Shown: positions 31,411-41,619 of the stretch, piece after piece | Layout of the letters: every line of letters starts with the position of its first letter | How positions within the stretch are numbered: position 1 is the stretch's first letter | From: Chara braunii | Lineage: Eukaryota > Streptophyta > Charophyceae > Charales > Characeae | DNA: 45,835 nucleotides | Direction of reading: 5' to 3' | NCBI GenBank assembly: GCA_003427395.1 | Contig: BFEA01000548.1 | Span: forward strand, 847,237-893,071 | Translations under genes and position numbers: made by a program | The notes under the pieces: generated by a model | Databases searched by the model: none | Seen by the model: the letters and a program-made list of their open reading frames with translations, nothing else | What the model was told of the DNA's origin: nothing

Positions 31411-33229
31411 CCTAACGACGACAAGTTGTCGAGCGCATCGGTCCCCTAAAGGGATCCTCACGGCCGCATCACGCAGGATTTAGCATGACTTCTAACCGAG
31501 CAGTGCCGCTTCGACCGAGTGCGCCAACCACACCTCTGGCGAACCCCTACGACAGGATAGGGTCATGCGAGGTACAACTTACCTCCACCTACGGAAGTTG
31601 TCACCATCTCGTCGATAGGCGTATCCCCACCGAGCTACCGAACCACGTACGGAAGCTTCTCGAGTGCGATCGCAGAGGTGGCCCAACCTTGTTCACTGTA
31701 GCACTAGGGGGTACGCGCGGTTAACGTCTTAACCGAACCCGTACGCGAACCGTCGCTTGGGGCGTTGATCTCCCAAGCACGATTCTGCGGCGGTTGACTA
31801 GGACGACCAATCTAAACACGCGATACTCTCATAAAAGAAAGCAAGTTCAAGCCTTATACTTAAATCGTGCCTAACTCCTTTTCCAATTCAATCCCATAAC
31901 TCTTTTGATGCTTAAGAATGCAGACGTCGCGCGCGAGACTTTAAATAAATTGTGGGGCGATGCAGGGCCTTATCATATCGACTAGCCATGCATGAATACG
32001 CAAGCAATCGCAATGATGGTGTGCTATGTGGTGCCCATGACCATGCGACCCGTTCTAAAATGTGGGATCACATTCGATAATTAGATGTCGGCTGACACAT
32101 GCCTTAAGGGGTTATTACTTTGATGCTAGATGATAGCGAATGCGATTGCGTGTCCTACCCTCTTTTGCACAGTGTGTAGGGGAGTGGTAGGCAGACTACG
32201 ACCTATTGTGGCGGTGGAACACCCCTGATTTGTAGGAAGGGGTCCTTCCTACGGAGGCCTTCGAACATATCAAGGGTTTTGGCTTTGACAGCCGCCACAA
32301 ACCTCAACGTCCATCTATAAAACTTAATAAGCAAAACAAGGGAACCTCCCTTTTCTCTCAACCCAAATTCGCTCGACCCTCGCGCAAGGTCATTCAAGCC
32401 GCACGAGTACACAAAGTAAAGTGGGATTCTTGAACACGAGACGATCACTCTCACAATCATAGTATGACTTTCTTCCAAATATGCAAAGGATCGTAAGCAG
32501 GTCAAATCAAGAGTTCGAATCACAAACATACCTACAATCATACAAAAGTTCAACATCGACTGACCACACACTAAACGGGGTCAACTTCAACCACGTTTTG
32601 CACTCACATCCCTTGCCTCATTCATATAGGTTGCAACCTTCCCAAAGAGAAAACACTCAGTCTTTTTTAAATGATCACTTAAGTCCAAGTAAAAACCCAA
32701 CGAAACAAATCAATCCACAGCGGCTAAGGCCTTAGGTTGAGTCACGAGAACCTGTTAGAGTTGAGTCATAAACCGACCTATTATCAAAAGATAACAAAAG
32801 CAGTTGATCCTTGTGGGATCAGGCTGAAACTTAGTCAAGCCTTGAATCGAATCAAAAGAAAGGGACCTGCAACACAACACAAACCAGTTCCCAAAGGTAC
32901 ACTTAAGCCACCAGTTCACTCAGACCTGTTTGACAACCAAAATAATTCTTTTTGCTGAGCCTGGAAGTGAGCAAGTATCATCCTCGTTGAAAACTGAATT
33001 GTTGGACCACCTGCCAGCAAATGGAACAATAAGCAGGTTGTACGTAGTTTTTTTTTCCCGTTTTATATCTCTTTTTTATTTTTTCGTTGTTTTCACTTGT
33101 GTGGCAGCCCCGCGCCAGGCTGAAGAAAAAGGAAAAAAATAATCATGGGCTGATATGTACATGCCAGCACTCGCCAAACATGGAAAAGATAAGTACAAAA
33201 GAAAGATTGGGCCTTCTACAACGCTCTTG
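31411..33229. other. Long stretch without a recognisable gene
   Basis: No motif is recognised in either strand. The longest frame (minus, 32203-32571, 122 codons) shows no known domain. Part of it may be the rest of the M6 LTR or the leader of another element. T/A-rich runs occur at 33046-33090 and 33125-33145. Confidence 0.4.
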
Positions 33230-33427
33230 TAGTTAGATTCATCGAGGTGTGAGCGCAATTGCAGTCAGATGCATTCTGGAAAATTGCTAGTGTGAGTATG
33301 CCCTCAGTTGGCACGCTCATAAGGTGAGCTAGGGTCCAGATGGACTGAGTGGATACTCACCCGTGCAGTTTGCACAATGCATCTGACCGCAATTACCACC
33401 TGTTCACATTGGATTTGACTGCAAATA
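33230..33427. repeat. Foldback element with about 70-100-base arms
   Basis: The left arm (about 33230-33311) and right arm (about 33336-33427) are inverted copies with mismatches and small gaps. The best part is AATTGCAGTCAGATGCATT (left) against AATGCATCTGACCGCAATT (right), followed inward by GTGAGTAT.C.CTCAGT. The central loop is about 24 bases. It could be a MITE or a miRNA-type hairpin. Confidence 0.7.
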
Positions 33428-33524
33428 CGTCCACAGCCTGATTAACGTCAATTGGAGAAAGATACCTCAAGGCCTTGTCGTTCTTAGCCACTCCCCGTGT
33501 ACTTCTTGAATTCATAGCCACATA

Positions 33525-33780
33525 CATGACCTCTTTCTGTTTTTTCTTTCAAGCTAAAACGAAAAAAAAAAACAAAAACAGACGAGCTCCTGTCCTTTCC
33601 TCCCGCCTCTCAAGGCAGGAGGGCACCAGAAATCACGGAGGGCATGGCCTCTTTCTGTCTTTCTTTCGAGCTATTCGGAAAAAAAAAAAACCGAAAAAAA
33701 ATAAAAATAAAAAAATAGACGAGCTCTTGTCCTTTCCTCCCGCCTCTCGAGGCAGCAGGGCGCCTGAAATCACTGAGGGC
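33525..33780. repeat. Tandem duplication of a 120-137-base unit
   Basis: Unit 1 (33525-33643) and unit 2 (33644-33780) share ATG(A/G)CCTCTTTCTGT, an A-rich run, GACGAGCTC(C/T)TGTCCTTT and AAATCAC(G/T)GAGGGC. Each contains a hairpin, CCTCCCGCCT against AGGCAGGAGG or AGGCAGCAGG. The A runs differ in length. Confidence 0.8.
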
Positions 33781-34322
33781 ACGCTTTGTCTCCATCAAGC
33801 AAAAAGTGTGGCAGCGTATCTTTCTATGTCGAAGCAGAGGATTCATTTTGCTTTTGCATATTTGGTGAGTAGTGGAGCGAGGACTCGTGTGAGTTTTCTC
33901 CTTGTTTTTTTCCCATTTTATAACATCTTTCTTCCACCCGCCAAGTGGCGGGCCTTACAATGTCTTTTTTTTTTCTTTTTTTTTCCAGTTCTCTGTTGTC
34001 CTTTTCGTTCAACAACGTTCTTGTTCTCTTTTCGGATCCCGTCTGCAAGCAGGTGTCGTTTTCACATCTCATGCCCGCCCTTCCGTTGCACCTGGTGGGT
34101 TGGCAACTCGGATTTTTCAGCCCCACCAGGCCGTTACCCCAAGGCTCTACCGACCCTCTGTCGAAGCAGCCAGGCTCGTGTGCAGTTTACTGCAATAGCA
34201 AGGACAATGCAGGGGCATGAACTCGTGGTTTAAGTGTACGGAGGATATACCCCATATCACAACTTATCTTAACTTTTATCAACTAAGCCTGGACCCATTT
34301 CTGGTCAGCAGCAGAAATCGAT
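33781..34322. other. Noncoding, T-rich
   Basis: There are T runs at 33903-33910 and 33965-33985. A short perfect hairpin CCCGCCA/TGGCGGG lies at 33938-33953. No gene is recognised, although several frames are open by composition. Confidence 0.4.
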
Positions 34323-34631
34323 GAAAATTTTGGCAACATCTCCTCTAGACAGGGTGGATTGCCAAATTTTTTATAACCAAAAAAGTAATATAACTCCTCA
34401 AATCTAAGAAAATTTCGGCAACACTTCTCCTAGAGAAAGTGGCTTCCAAAAATTTATACAAGGTTAAATATGAAAACTAAAATAAAACTTTGACTTCAGC
34501 AAAAATTTTGACAACACTTCTCTTAGAGCTAAGACAAAACTTCTATTATGCAAGGACAAGATTTGACGAACTCCTTGGATTTGTAGAAATTTTGGCGGCA
34601 CTTCCTCTAGTGAAAATGACTTTCCAAAATC
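34323..34631. repeat. Four related AT-stem hairpins
   Basis: The copies at 34323-34372, 34408-34455, 34500-34542 and 34586-34631 share AAATTT(T/C)GGCAACACTT and CTCCTAGAG-type cores. Each folds back: AAAATTTTGGCAA against TTGCCAAATTTT in copy 1, and CACTTCTC against GAGAAAGTG in copy 2. The spacing is 78-92 bases. Confidence 0.7.
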
Positions 34632-34969
34632 TATACAAGTCCAAGTTGTGGAAATGAATGACAAACTATACTTCCACTTGATGGTCAGACCAAAAATTGG
34701 TCCTCAAGGCATAAACTTGTGGACTAGCACTAAGCCTGACTCTCAGTGAGTCAATCCTATTTTAATCCCAAGTCACCAAAAACTACTCTTCTATCGCTCT
34801 AGCACACAAGAACCTTCTAAAACAACTACCTATCAAAAGATTAACTCAAACTTGACTCACAAGCAAGCGCATGCAACCGAGGTAAGTACCCTCACCAAAT
34901 CTCCCAAGTTGATTTCATGTAGTAATTCATTGGTCCCTAATATTACTTAACCCTTCAACCTCACTTACA

Positions 34970-35725
34970 TATGGCATGGTGCTAGACCATCCTACTTAGA
35001 AACAATCTTTAGCATGCCTTAATTATACACAAACATAGGGCACACCTACTTCTCTCTTCCTTGGGCATATGACTATACCATTTTGCTTAGAAACAATGTG
35101 TAGTCAACCCTGAACTGTTTAAATAGCCAAATTTAAAATACTTGTCTGGCTTGTCTTTGATATGGGCATGGGTTGAGCCATCCTGCTTAGAAACAATGTC
35201 CAGCCTGCCCATATTACTCCCACTTATACTCTTAGCTCTAACTTTATTCTCTGAATGATATGGCTTAAGCTAGACCACTTTGCTTAGAAAGAATGTCTAG
35301 CTGCCTGTTCATATGCATATATAGATAAATATCATAGTTTCATTGTATACTCGATTTTCACTTAGTGTGTGGCTTCATGCGTAAACCATTCTGCTTAGAA
35401 ACGATGTATGGCCTTCCACCAAAATTCTCCCTCAGGATAAACAAAAGACCGAGCGATTCTTCTTATAAACAATGCTCATCCTATCCTAAAAGCATAAAAA
35501 AGTAGGAAGTTGGATCATTCTGCTTAGAAACAATGCCCAACTTTGGTCAGAAACCCCTAGCTATTTTGCTTAGAAACAATGCTTGGCCTCACAAAATTAG
35601 ACACGCAAGCCCCCAAAAATAAACACAACAACCAGACCATTATGCTGAGAAACAATGTCCGGACCTTCAGAAAACAACCAAATAAACACAACCCTGGGCC
35701 ATTCTGCTTAGAAACAATGCCCAGT
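34970..35725. repeat. Array of ten hairpins with a conserved loop
   Basis: Ten copies of a core close to CCATTCTGCTTAGAAACAAT followed by G start near 34992, 35083, 35183, 35279, 35391, 35459, 35520, 35565, 35641 and 35703. The flanks of each copy differ from those of the others but are complementary to each other. Examples are AAGCTAGACC with GTCTAGCT (copy 4), TGACTATA with TGTAGTCA (copy 2), AGTTGG with CCAACT (copy 7) and CTGGGC with GCCCAG (copy 10). Spacers of 45-112 bases are not alike. No coding frame is shared. Confidence 0.85.
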
Positions 35726-36068
35726 CGTTGGTTGACCAAGTCAAACACATGCAGAACCACCTTCCTCCCACCTTCTCCCAAGTTCATCCCTTAGTTTATC
35801 GGAACTTATCCCTTAGTTTGACTGCAGACAACATAATAAGTTCATGCATGTATTCCTTTTGCTTAATCTGGTTCAGTTATGAAAGTAAACAGTAATCATA
35901 AGGCTGCATGCATACATATTAGACAGAGTAGAGAGATGTAATGATAGGGGTATAGTGGGCACACGCAGAGAAAGAGTTCACCTGTAAGTTCCCTGCCTCC
36001 AAAACCTCGCCTAGGTTCTGGCAGAGCTCCCTCAGCACAGCCGCAATCCTAACCCAACAGGTTGCCTC

Positions 36069-36069
<1 letters not shown>
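35726..36069. other. No feature recognised
   Basis: Noncoding sequence between the hairpin array and the SINE poly(T). A sentence-like repeat, TTATC(C/G)CTTAGTTT, occurs twice (35787-35820). Nothing else is seen. Confidence 0.4.
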
Positions 36070-36123
<54 letters not shown>

Positions 36124-36264
36124 AAGGATCGATTGCACCGCAAATGAAGATTTGTGATCCTAACAGTTCAGAATAATTCTATTCTCTTCGTCTAAAGGTA
36201 TCTGGGCTTGAACTTGAGTCTGTATTTTATCAATTCAGGGGCGTATCAATTGAGCTAGGCCCAT
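36070..36264 (-). mobile_element. tRNA-derived SINE
   Basis: On the minus strand the head reads GGGCCTAGCTCAATTGATA (A box TAGCTCAATTGATA, 36244-36257) and the B box AAGTTCAAGCCC (36204-36215) lies about 42 bases downstream, the tRNA spacing. The unit ends in a 49-base A tail (T run 36070-36118). A clear target duplication was not found. Confidence 0.72.
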
Positions 36265-37420
36265 TTGTCGCGCTGGTGGTCTCAATACCGATATTAGTCC
36301 CCGTTCCGATACCGGTCTCGGTTCCAAAAATGAGATTAATAAAATAATAATAAAAATAATGAATAAATAAATTAAAGGTAACGACAGAGGAGGACGGAAG
36401 AAAGATAGGCACGTCGTTGGTCCCGCCAGTTGGGCCCATAGTCGGGACGGACTGCAAACCAAAAAGTCTTGTGAGACCCTCAACCCCTTTGTCTTCTCTT
36501 CAAACTGCTCCACCACTCCGTTGTCGTCGGCCACAAGTCTCGATCCCGTATCAGCGTGTTGAAAGTCCAAGGTCAAAACCTATAGGGCTAGGCCCAAGTC
36601 TGGCTTAGGCAGCTGCTAAATTCCATATCAACAATTGCCGCGCAGTGTGTGGACCTACCAAATCACCCCTAGGCCATACCTTGGCCTGTCCGCTAAACCA
36701 TCGCCTGGGGTTTCGGTCTTAACTTATGACCTTGATCCCTGCACGTGGCCACTTCTCCAAAGCTGCACCCCTACTATTTCCAATAATGGCAACTCGATCT
36801 TTGTCTGTGCTGGACTCCGTTTACGCACACCTTCCTCGAGGGTGCAGATGAATTCTCATTGGCGGGCAGACACTAGGAGGCGCCCTATTGCACCACGTAC
36901 TACACGGGCTCTAATGCCACCTCGAATAAAATCCAAGGTAGTCACTTTCAATTGCAGCACCGGTAGTCCGCCTTGACACCGACCATAACAATACCGCCTT
37001 CATGCGTGCACATGTCCCACAGATGGACCAGCCAAAACAAAAGGATCTTTAATCCTAGTTTAATAAAAGTACAAACTTTCCGATAGAGATTGTCGGTTTA
37101 CGACATACCAAAGATCACGCGCGCCTGAAATTTGCACGCCCCACACACTCTGTATCAAGCGTGAACATTCAACCGTGTCGTTAGCCGCCAATTTTCCATT
37201 CAAATCACACTCCTATCACTTGTAAACTCCAGGGCGGATACCCTTGTAAGGGTATGCACGCCGACAATGTGTGATCAAATGTTGTCTCCAAAAAGGTGAG
37301 GAAGTGTTGCGCCATCCTCCATATTTGATTGCTGATGTGAAGGGAGGATGGGCACCCTGTTATGATTTGCACAACAATTATGTCAGAGGACTTCATTGAT
37401 GGTATCACCATCTCAACATA
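36265..37420. other. No recognised gene
   Basis: A 113-codon plus-strand frame at 36635-36976 is not recognised. Between 37205 and 37420, scattered open stretches may be upstream LINE ORF2 decay, but no RT motif is visible. Confidence 0.35.
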
Positions 37421-38234
37421 GACCGCAAACTACTGAAACCCATCCGGTGGTTTGCACACTACGGCAAAAGACCCGCAAAGATCTCCGCACTCCAGTGGCA
37501 AATAGAGCACAGGTGTCTACCCACCAATGATTGGTTGATTGACCATACCCTCCTGGAACAACAAGGGAAGGCACTACCATGGTGCCATAAATGTCTCCTG
37601 AGCTTCCCCGGGAGGAGGAGGGCTGAGACTATTGAACATATATTCCTCCAATGTCCAGCATCAGTGCTATTATGGAGAAGTTGGAACAGAATCTGGCGTC
37701 ACATAGTCCCTGGTGCGGTCTGGCCATGGGATTGGAGGGCCCTTCTCTTGGGATATTACCCTCCAATCCAGGGGAAGACATTTGAAGAAAACATGTTCAG
37801 CCTAGGTAGACGGAGTGTCCTATGGAGTATGGACTATATGGTGGATAAGGTGCTGTCGGGAGATAGAGGGGGCGAGGGTGGAAGACGGCGAGGCCATGGA
37901 GCAAATCCGAACACTGGTCCAGCACGAGATAGCGGCCCAATGGAAGACAGCCAAAGACAAGCTCGACCTGATGTATTCCTGGGGGGATATGAACAAGATC
38001 ATCTCTACATTCTGCAAGAACTGGCTGGGCGGAGAGAGGGAGGGATGGGTGGCCGAGGTGATGTGGACAGGCCGCCAGCCTAGAAGGGAACCGCAGGGTG
38101 AACCCTGGACAGAGATAGTAAGAGACTACCGGCTGATCTTTCACTATTGGACCACGATTGATCCCGGCACCCCGCTACGACCTGCTCAGGACTTCACAGA
38201 TCCTTTCCCACCCCACCCGACCCGCTATCTGTAG
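37421..38234 (+). pseudogene. LINE ORF2 C-terminus with RT-associated zinc domain
   Basis: The plus strand reads KLLKPIRWFAHYGKRPAKIS, WQIEHRCLPTNDWLIDHTLL, then the zinc-binding motif CHKC (37594-37605), ETIEHIFLQCP and LLWRSWNRIWR (to about 37695). C-x2-C-x14-H-x4-C matches the domain that follows the RT in plant L1-type LINEs. A one-base frameshift near 37855 leads to the second frame, EDGEAMEQIRTLVQHEIAAQ to DPFPPHPTRYL, ending with TAG at 38232-38234. The upstream RT and endonuclease are absent (5' truncation is typical for LINEs). The 3' UTR and poly(A) follow (38235-38903). The element is dead, but the 3' end is well delimited. Confidence 0.78.
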
Positions 38235-38330
38235 CAGAAGACTGCCTGTTGCATGAGACCTGGTTTCCCCCACCATCCCGGCTCCTAACACACGTCATTT
38301 CAAAGGAAGATTGCTTAAAAGTAGAATGTA

Positions 38331-38777
38331 TGGGACGCTGGACCTGGTTTCCAGCAGGTCAGGATACTGAGGATGATTGCTTAAAAGAATAATTTATGGG
38401 ACGCTGGGCCCGGTTTCCAGCAGGTCAGTATAGTAAGTCAATAATAGTCCAATGTCAGTTTTCCAAAAAAAGAGAGGGGTTAATATGCTATCTAAGGGAC
38501 ACTGGACCCGGTTTCCAGCAGTTACATTCCACATACGTTCCTTCTGCATTCTTATTCTTAGGCGCCCTATGGACAGTAGGTGGATGGCAGGGGAGAAGGG
38601 ATGGAGGGAGAATTCACAGGTGCCCCCCAGTGCCCCTCTCCAATCCCCGACCCAGCTGTAGGATAGGCAAGGAAGAGGGGATTTTGATATGGGACGCTGG
38701 ACCCGGTTTCCAGCACAAGGGCGTCACTCTTTTCATTGAGCCATTAAAGATGTATGCTGGACCCGGTTTCCAGCAGG
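38331..38777 (+). repeat. Five palindromic repeats in the LINE 3' UTR
   Basis: Five copies of GGGACGCTGGACCCGG followed by TTTCCAGCAG lie at 38331-38360, 38397-38425, 38496-38520, 38691-38715 and 38751-38777. Each folds as GCTGGA/TCCAGC. The first two sit in a 66-base tandem repeat that also contains ATTGCTTAAAAG. They lie between ORF2 and the poly(A). Confidence 0.85.
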
Positions 38778-38882
38778 TGATGCTCCCCACCAATAGATGG
38801 AGCGGCCCGCCAGGCAAAGCCTCAATCTTGGTGGTTCTCCTACCACCACCAGGATGGAGGTTTTGCACATGGGGCCTTGGCT

Positions 38883-38903
38883 AAAAAAAAAAAAAAAAAA
38901 AAA
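38883..38903 (+). other. LINE poly(A) tail
   Basis: Twenty-one A residues close the unit that begins with the LINE C-terminus. No AATAAA is seen just upstream. Confidence 0.7.
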
Positions 38904-39516
38904 GGGAACGTGCATTGCTGAGGTGGCAACAGAGGAGCAGCCCAAAGTGGAAGTTGGAGAGAAAGAGAGACATACATGTACTATTGATTATCATCTTGAC
39001 TCTCCTCCTCCTCTTCTCTGTCCCTCTCTCCTCTCTATCTCCTCTCATGCACTTCTGTGATGAGACGACGCTGTTGAGTTGTGCGAACGATCGGGACATG
39101 GACATGCAATTGATATTGGAGACTTCATGAGCTGAGTTGGGTTCAGACTCCTATTGCGTTGCTAACTGGCTTCTCTACGAGATTGGGTTCATTACAAATG
39201 AATAAGAACTCAAATTTTCCAAGCTAAAGACTCAAAGCACGGCAAGGTATGTGAGCAGAGTTGAAAGCAGAATTGCGAAGCTAAGAGCACGCCAAATGAG
39301 AAGACACTGAATACTGGAGTCTCTTGGCAAAGAATGCCCCAGTTCTTGCCTTCAGTAATCAGTACAGCAACAAGGTAGTATCTCTCTATGATGTGTCCAC
39401 CTATACACACCTACTTCTCTCCATCTCTTTTGTCTCTTTCTGGAGGCCATGTTCACGCCCCACTAGGCAGTCCTTACTGCCCCCGCCTCTGAGTCCGGGT
39501 TCCGGCCATTGCAACT
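38904..39516. other. No recognised gene
   Basis: A CT-rich stretch lies at 38998-39050. No coding or repeat signal is recognised. Confidence 0.4.
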
Positions 39517-39853
39517 CAGAGGTTGGGTCTATTGGTTAGTTGCAGAAGCTGGAATCCCGCCTCTCCCAATTCTCTATCGCTGGCCTTCATTTAGGGCCAG
39601 GAACTTTCTACAGTTGTGTCCCTCACTTAGGGCCTGGCACATTTTTCATGGGCAGCCCCTTTTGGGGCTCATTGATACATGAGGCCTCACATTCCCACCC
39701 CCATGGTGGAAACCGGACCCATCTGGACCTGGACAGCTGGTCGGTCCGGATATGATCTGGACATCTGCATTTTCGGACATGGTCTGGAGCAGTCCGGATG
39801 GTCCGGATGACTGTGTCCGTATTGGTTCGTATTGGGGAAAAAAAAAAAAAAAA
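39517..39853 (+). mobile_element. SINE-like unit with poly(A)
   Basis: AGAGGTTGGGTCTATTGGTT is followed by AGCTGGAATCCCGCCTCT, resembling a shortened tRNA in which AGAGG pairs with CCTCT and the second part resembles a T arm. The body has short repeats (TTAGGGCC(T/A)GG at 39591 and 39629; GTCCGGAT several times at 39743-39808). It ends in an A run (39838-39853). The anticodon arm is missing, so the assignment is tentative. Confidence 0.45.
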
Positions 39854-40199
39854 CAATACAGGTCTCTTATGCATGTTGAATGCAGTTTCATCCTGTAACC
39901 TTGGGGGAGTGCCCCAGAAAGACACACCTGTTGGCATATATGACAAACATGAATGATCATTCATTGACATTCAACCATGACTGTACTGGCACAGCCACTG
40001 CAAAGCACTAACTGCAGCAAGGGAAGAAAAAGTCAGATAAGGAAGAGAGAAAGAGGTAGATAAAGAAGTTAAGGGGAGAAAATAACAAAAACACTCCACA
40101 ATAAACTTTAATAAAGCCTATTATCAATGTACAAGTGAACCCTCCGCGGCAGGGGAAAAGGGAGTAATTGAAGATGGGAATTTCTTACCCGAAAGCCGC
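39854..40199. other. No recognised gene
   Basis: Noncoding sequence between the SINE-like unit and the M7 truncation point. CTTACCCGAAAG occurs at 40186-40197. Nothing else is recognised. Confidence 0.4.
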
Positions 40200-40330
40200 C
40201 AGCGTGCAGCCTGATGAGCAGTTAATCCCCTCATTTGAGGGCAATCAATGCTGTCCATCAGCTACAATTCTTAGCAATGGTTTATGAAAAGTTTAAAGAA
40301 GATTAACTTCACTGTCCCTTCAGCCCAATG
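40200..40330 (-). pseudogene. M7 protease N-terminal stub
   Basis: It aligns with 1440-1550 of M1 (AAGTTTAAAGAAGATTAACT against AAGTTTGAGGAAGATCAACT). Homology stops near 40200, before the active-site block, so the element is truncated here. A stop lies inside the stretch. Confidence 0.55.
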
Positions 40331-41619
40331 CTCCAAGTGGTAGTGGAAGTTAATCATCTCAGACTCCTCCCAAGGCTCGTCATACAATACATTACTTACA
40401 GCAGCCTTGTCTTCAGCAAATGGTTGGGCTTCAAGGGAGGGCTGCTGATCTTCGACAGAACCAGCCTCCCTTGCTGTAGAGTTTGCTGAGTCTGGCTCTA
40501 CGCCCGATTCTGGTTTCCCTGCAGCCTTTAACAGTCCTAAACTTTATGATTTTGCTTTTGGCAATGCAGGCAAACCCCCTTCTTGAGTCTGCCCCGCCAG
40601 TCATTCTCAGTGATCCGAAGGTCAACCCACGGTTTGGTAGATGCATCCTCATGTTTAGGCGGGATCTTAACTCCTTTGGGGAGTTGGACATAACTCTTTC
40701 CGGCACTCCGATTCGGTCCCTTAGCATTGGCAGTCTTTTTAAAGGCAGAAAAATTTTCTTCTTCGTTATTTGCGTCGCACTCATGGGTTGAAGAACAAGT
40801 TGTATCGCAGTCCTGTTCTTGGTCATCACCAAGAGTGGGGTCAACCTCATCGGCTCCTTCTTCGACGTCCAGCAGGTCATGCACAGACATTCATTCCCAT
40901 GATTACCGCCTGGGTCTCAGTTTGAGTTCCCAGAATCTCAAAGTAGGCCCTCATGGAGCCGATCCAGGACTCGATGTCTTCTTTGCCGTCGTACTTTGAC
41001 GGTATTTGAACCGCCTTTCGGTCCACATAGGGACCAGCAGCAGCTGGTTCCGGTCTTGGGGCTGCAGCAATTCCAGAAGTTCCAACCTCATTGCTTGTTA
41101 CAGCAACAGTGGAATCTGCACCTGCTGCAGGTCCTGAGGAAGTTGCCATCACACTCGAAGAAGAGGTAGAAGAAGGTACAGTAAGAGGGGCCGAAGTAGT
41201 TCCGATTGCAGCTCCGGATCCAGGGGGTAGAGGGAGCGGGTTGGCCACTTGGGCTTGTCGCAGGTTAGCCACTTCCTTGGTTAAGTCATGGTACTTGCGG
41301 GTCATATCAGTCAGATCATCCTGAAGAGTCTGCAGCTTCGCAAAAACTTCAGCGATTTGAGTGGTATGGTCCTCAAGATTCCGGACTTGAACCAAGGTTG
41401 TGAGTATGGACTGCAACTGTTCCCCACACTGCACTTCAGTCAATGAGGGGACAGTCTCTAGGAGAGCCACTTGCCTTCTTAGCAGGGTCTCCTTCCTCTC
41501 CTTTTCTGTCTCCTGTTCCGTTTTATAGCACCATCCAAGAGTGCTTGCAGATGTGGTTTCTCAGCATCACCGGCTGCATCTAACAAGGCCCGTCATTGCA
41601 TTGAAGTTAGTTGGGCCAT
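40331..41619 (-). pseudogene. M7 gag
   Basis: The start is placed at the ATG read from 41619 (MAQLTSMQ, followed by TGA at about 41595). After a frameshift, a long frame (41470-40877) shows a coiled-coil-like part (VFAKLQTLQDDLTDMTRKYH), a Ser/Ala-rich linker, and the capsid start VDRKAVQIPSKYDGKEDIES, then WIGSMRAYFEILG. The rest of the capsid is deleted at 40890. The acidic/basic tail follows (HDLLDVEEGADEVD, FKKTANAKGPNRS) with a zinc knuckle split by a frameshift (CLHCQKQNHK, then VKGC in another frame). Compared with M1 gag, it complements the part M1 lost on the N-terminal side. Confidence 0.85.

Noticed and set aside
32203-32571. 122-codon minus-strand frame as a gene
   Set aside because: No recognisable domain, no supporting neighbour, and length within chance for this composition.
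33475-34233. 252-codon plus-strand frame as a gene
   Set aside because: Runs through poly(A)/poly(T) tracts and a tandem duplication; Lys/Phe-rich low-complexity translation.
34970-35725. CRISPR array
   Set aside because: Spacing is irregular, the conserved part is the loop rather than a full repeat, the flanks are self-complementary, and the context is eukaryotic with no cas genes.
36635-36976. 113-codon plus-strand frame as a gene
   Set aside because: No homology recognised; composition-driven open frame between a SINE and a LINE.
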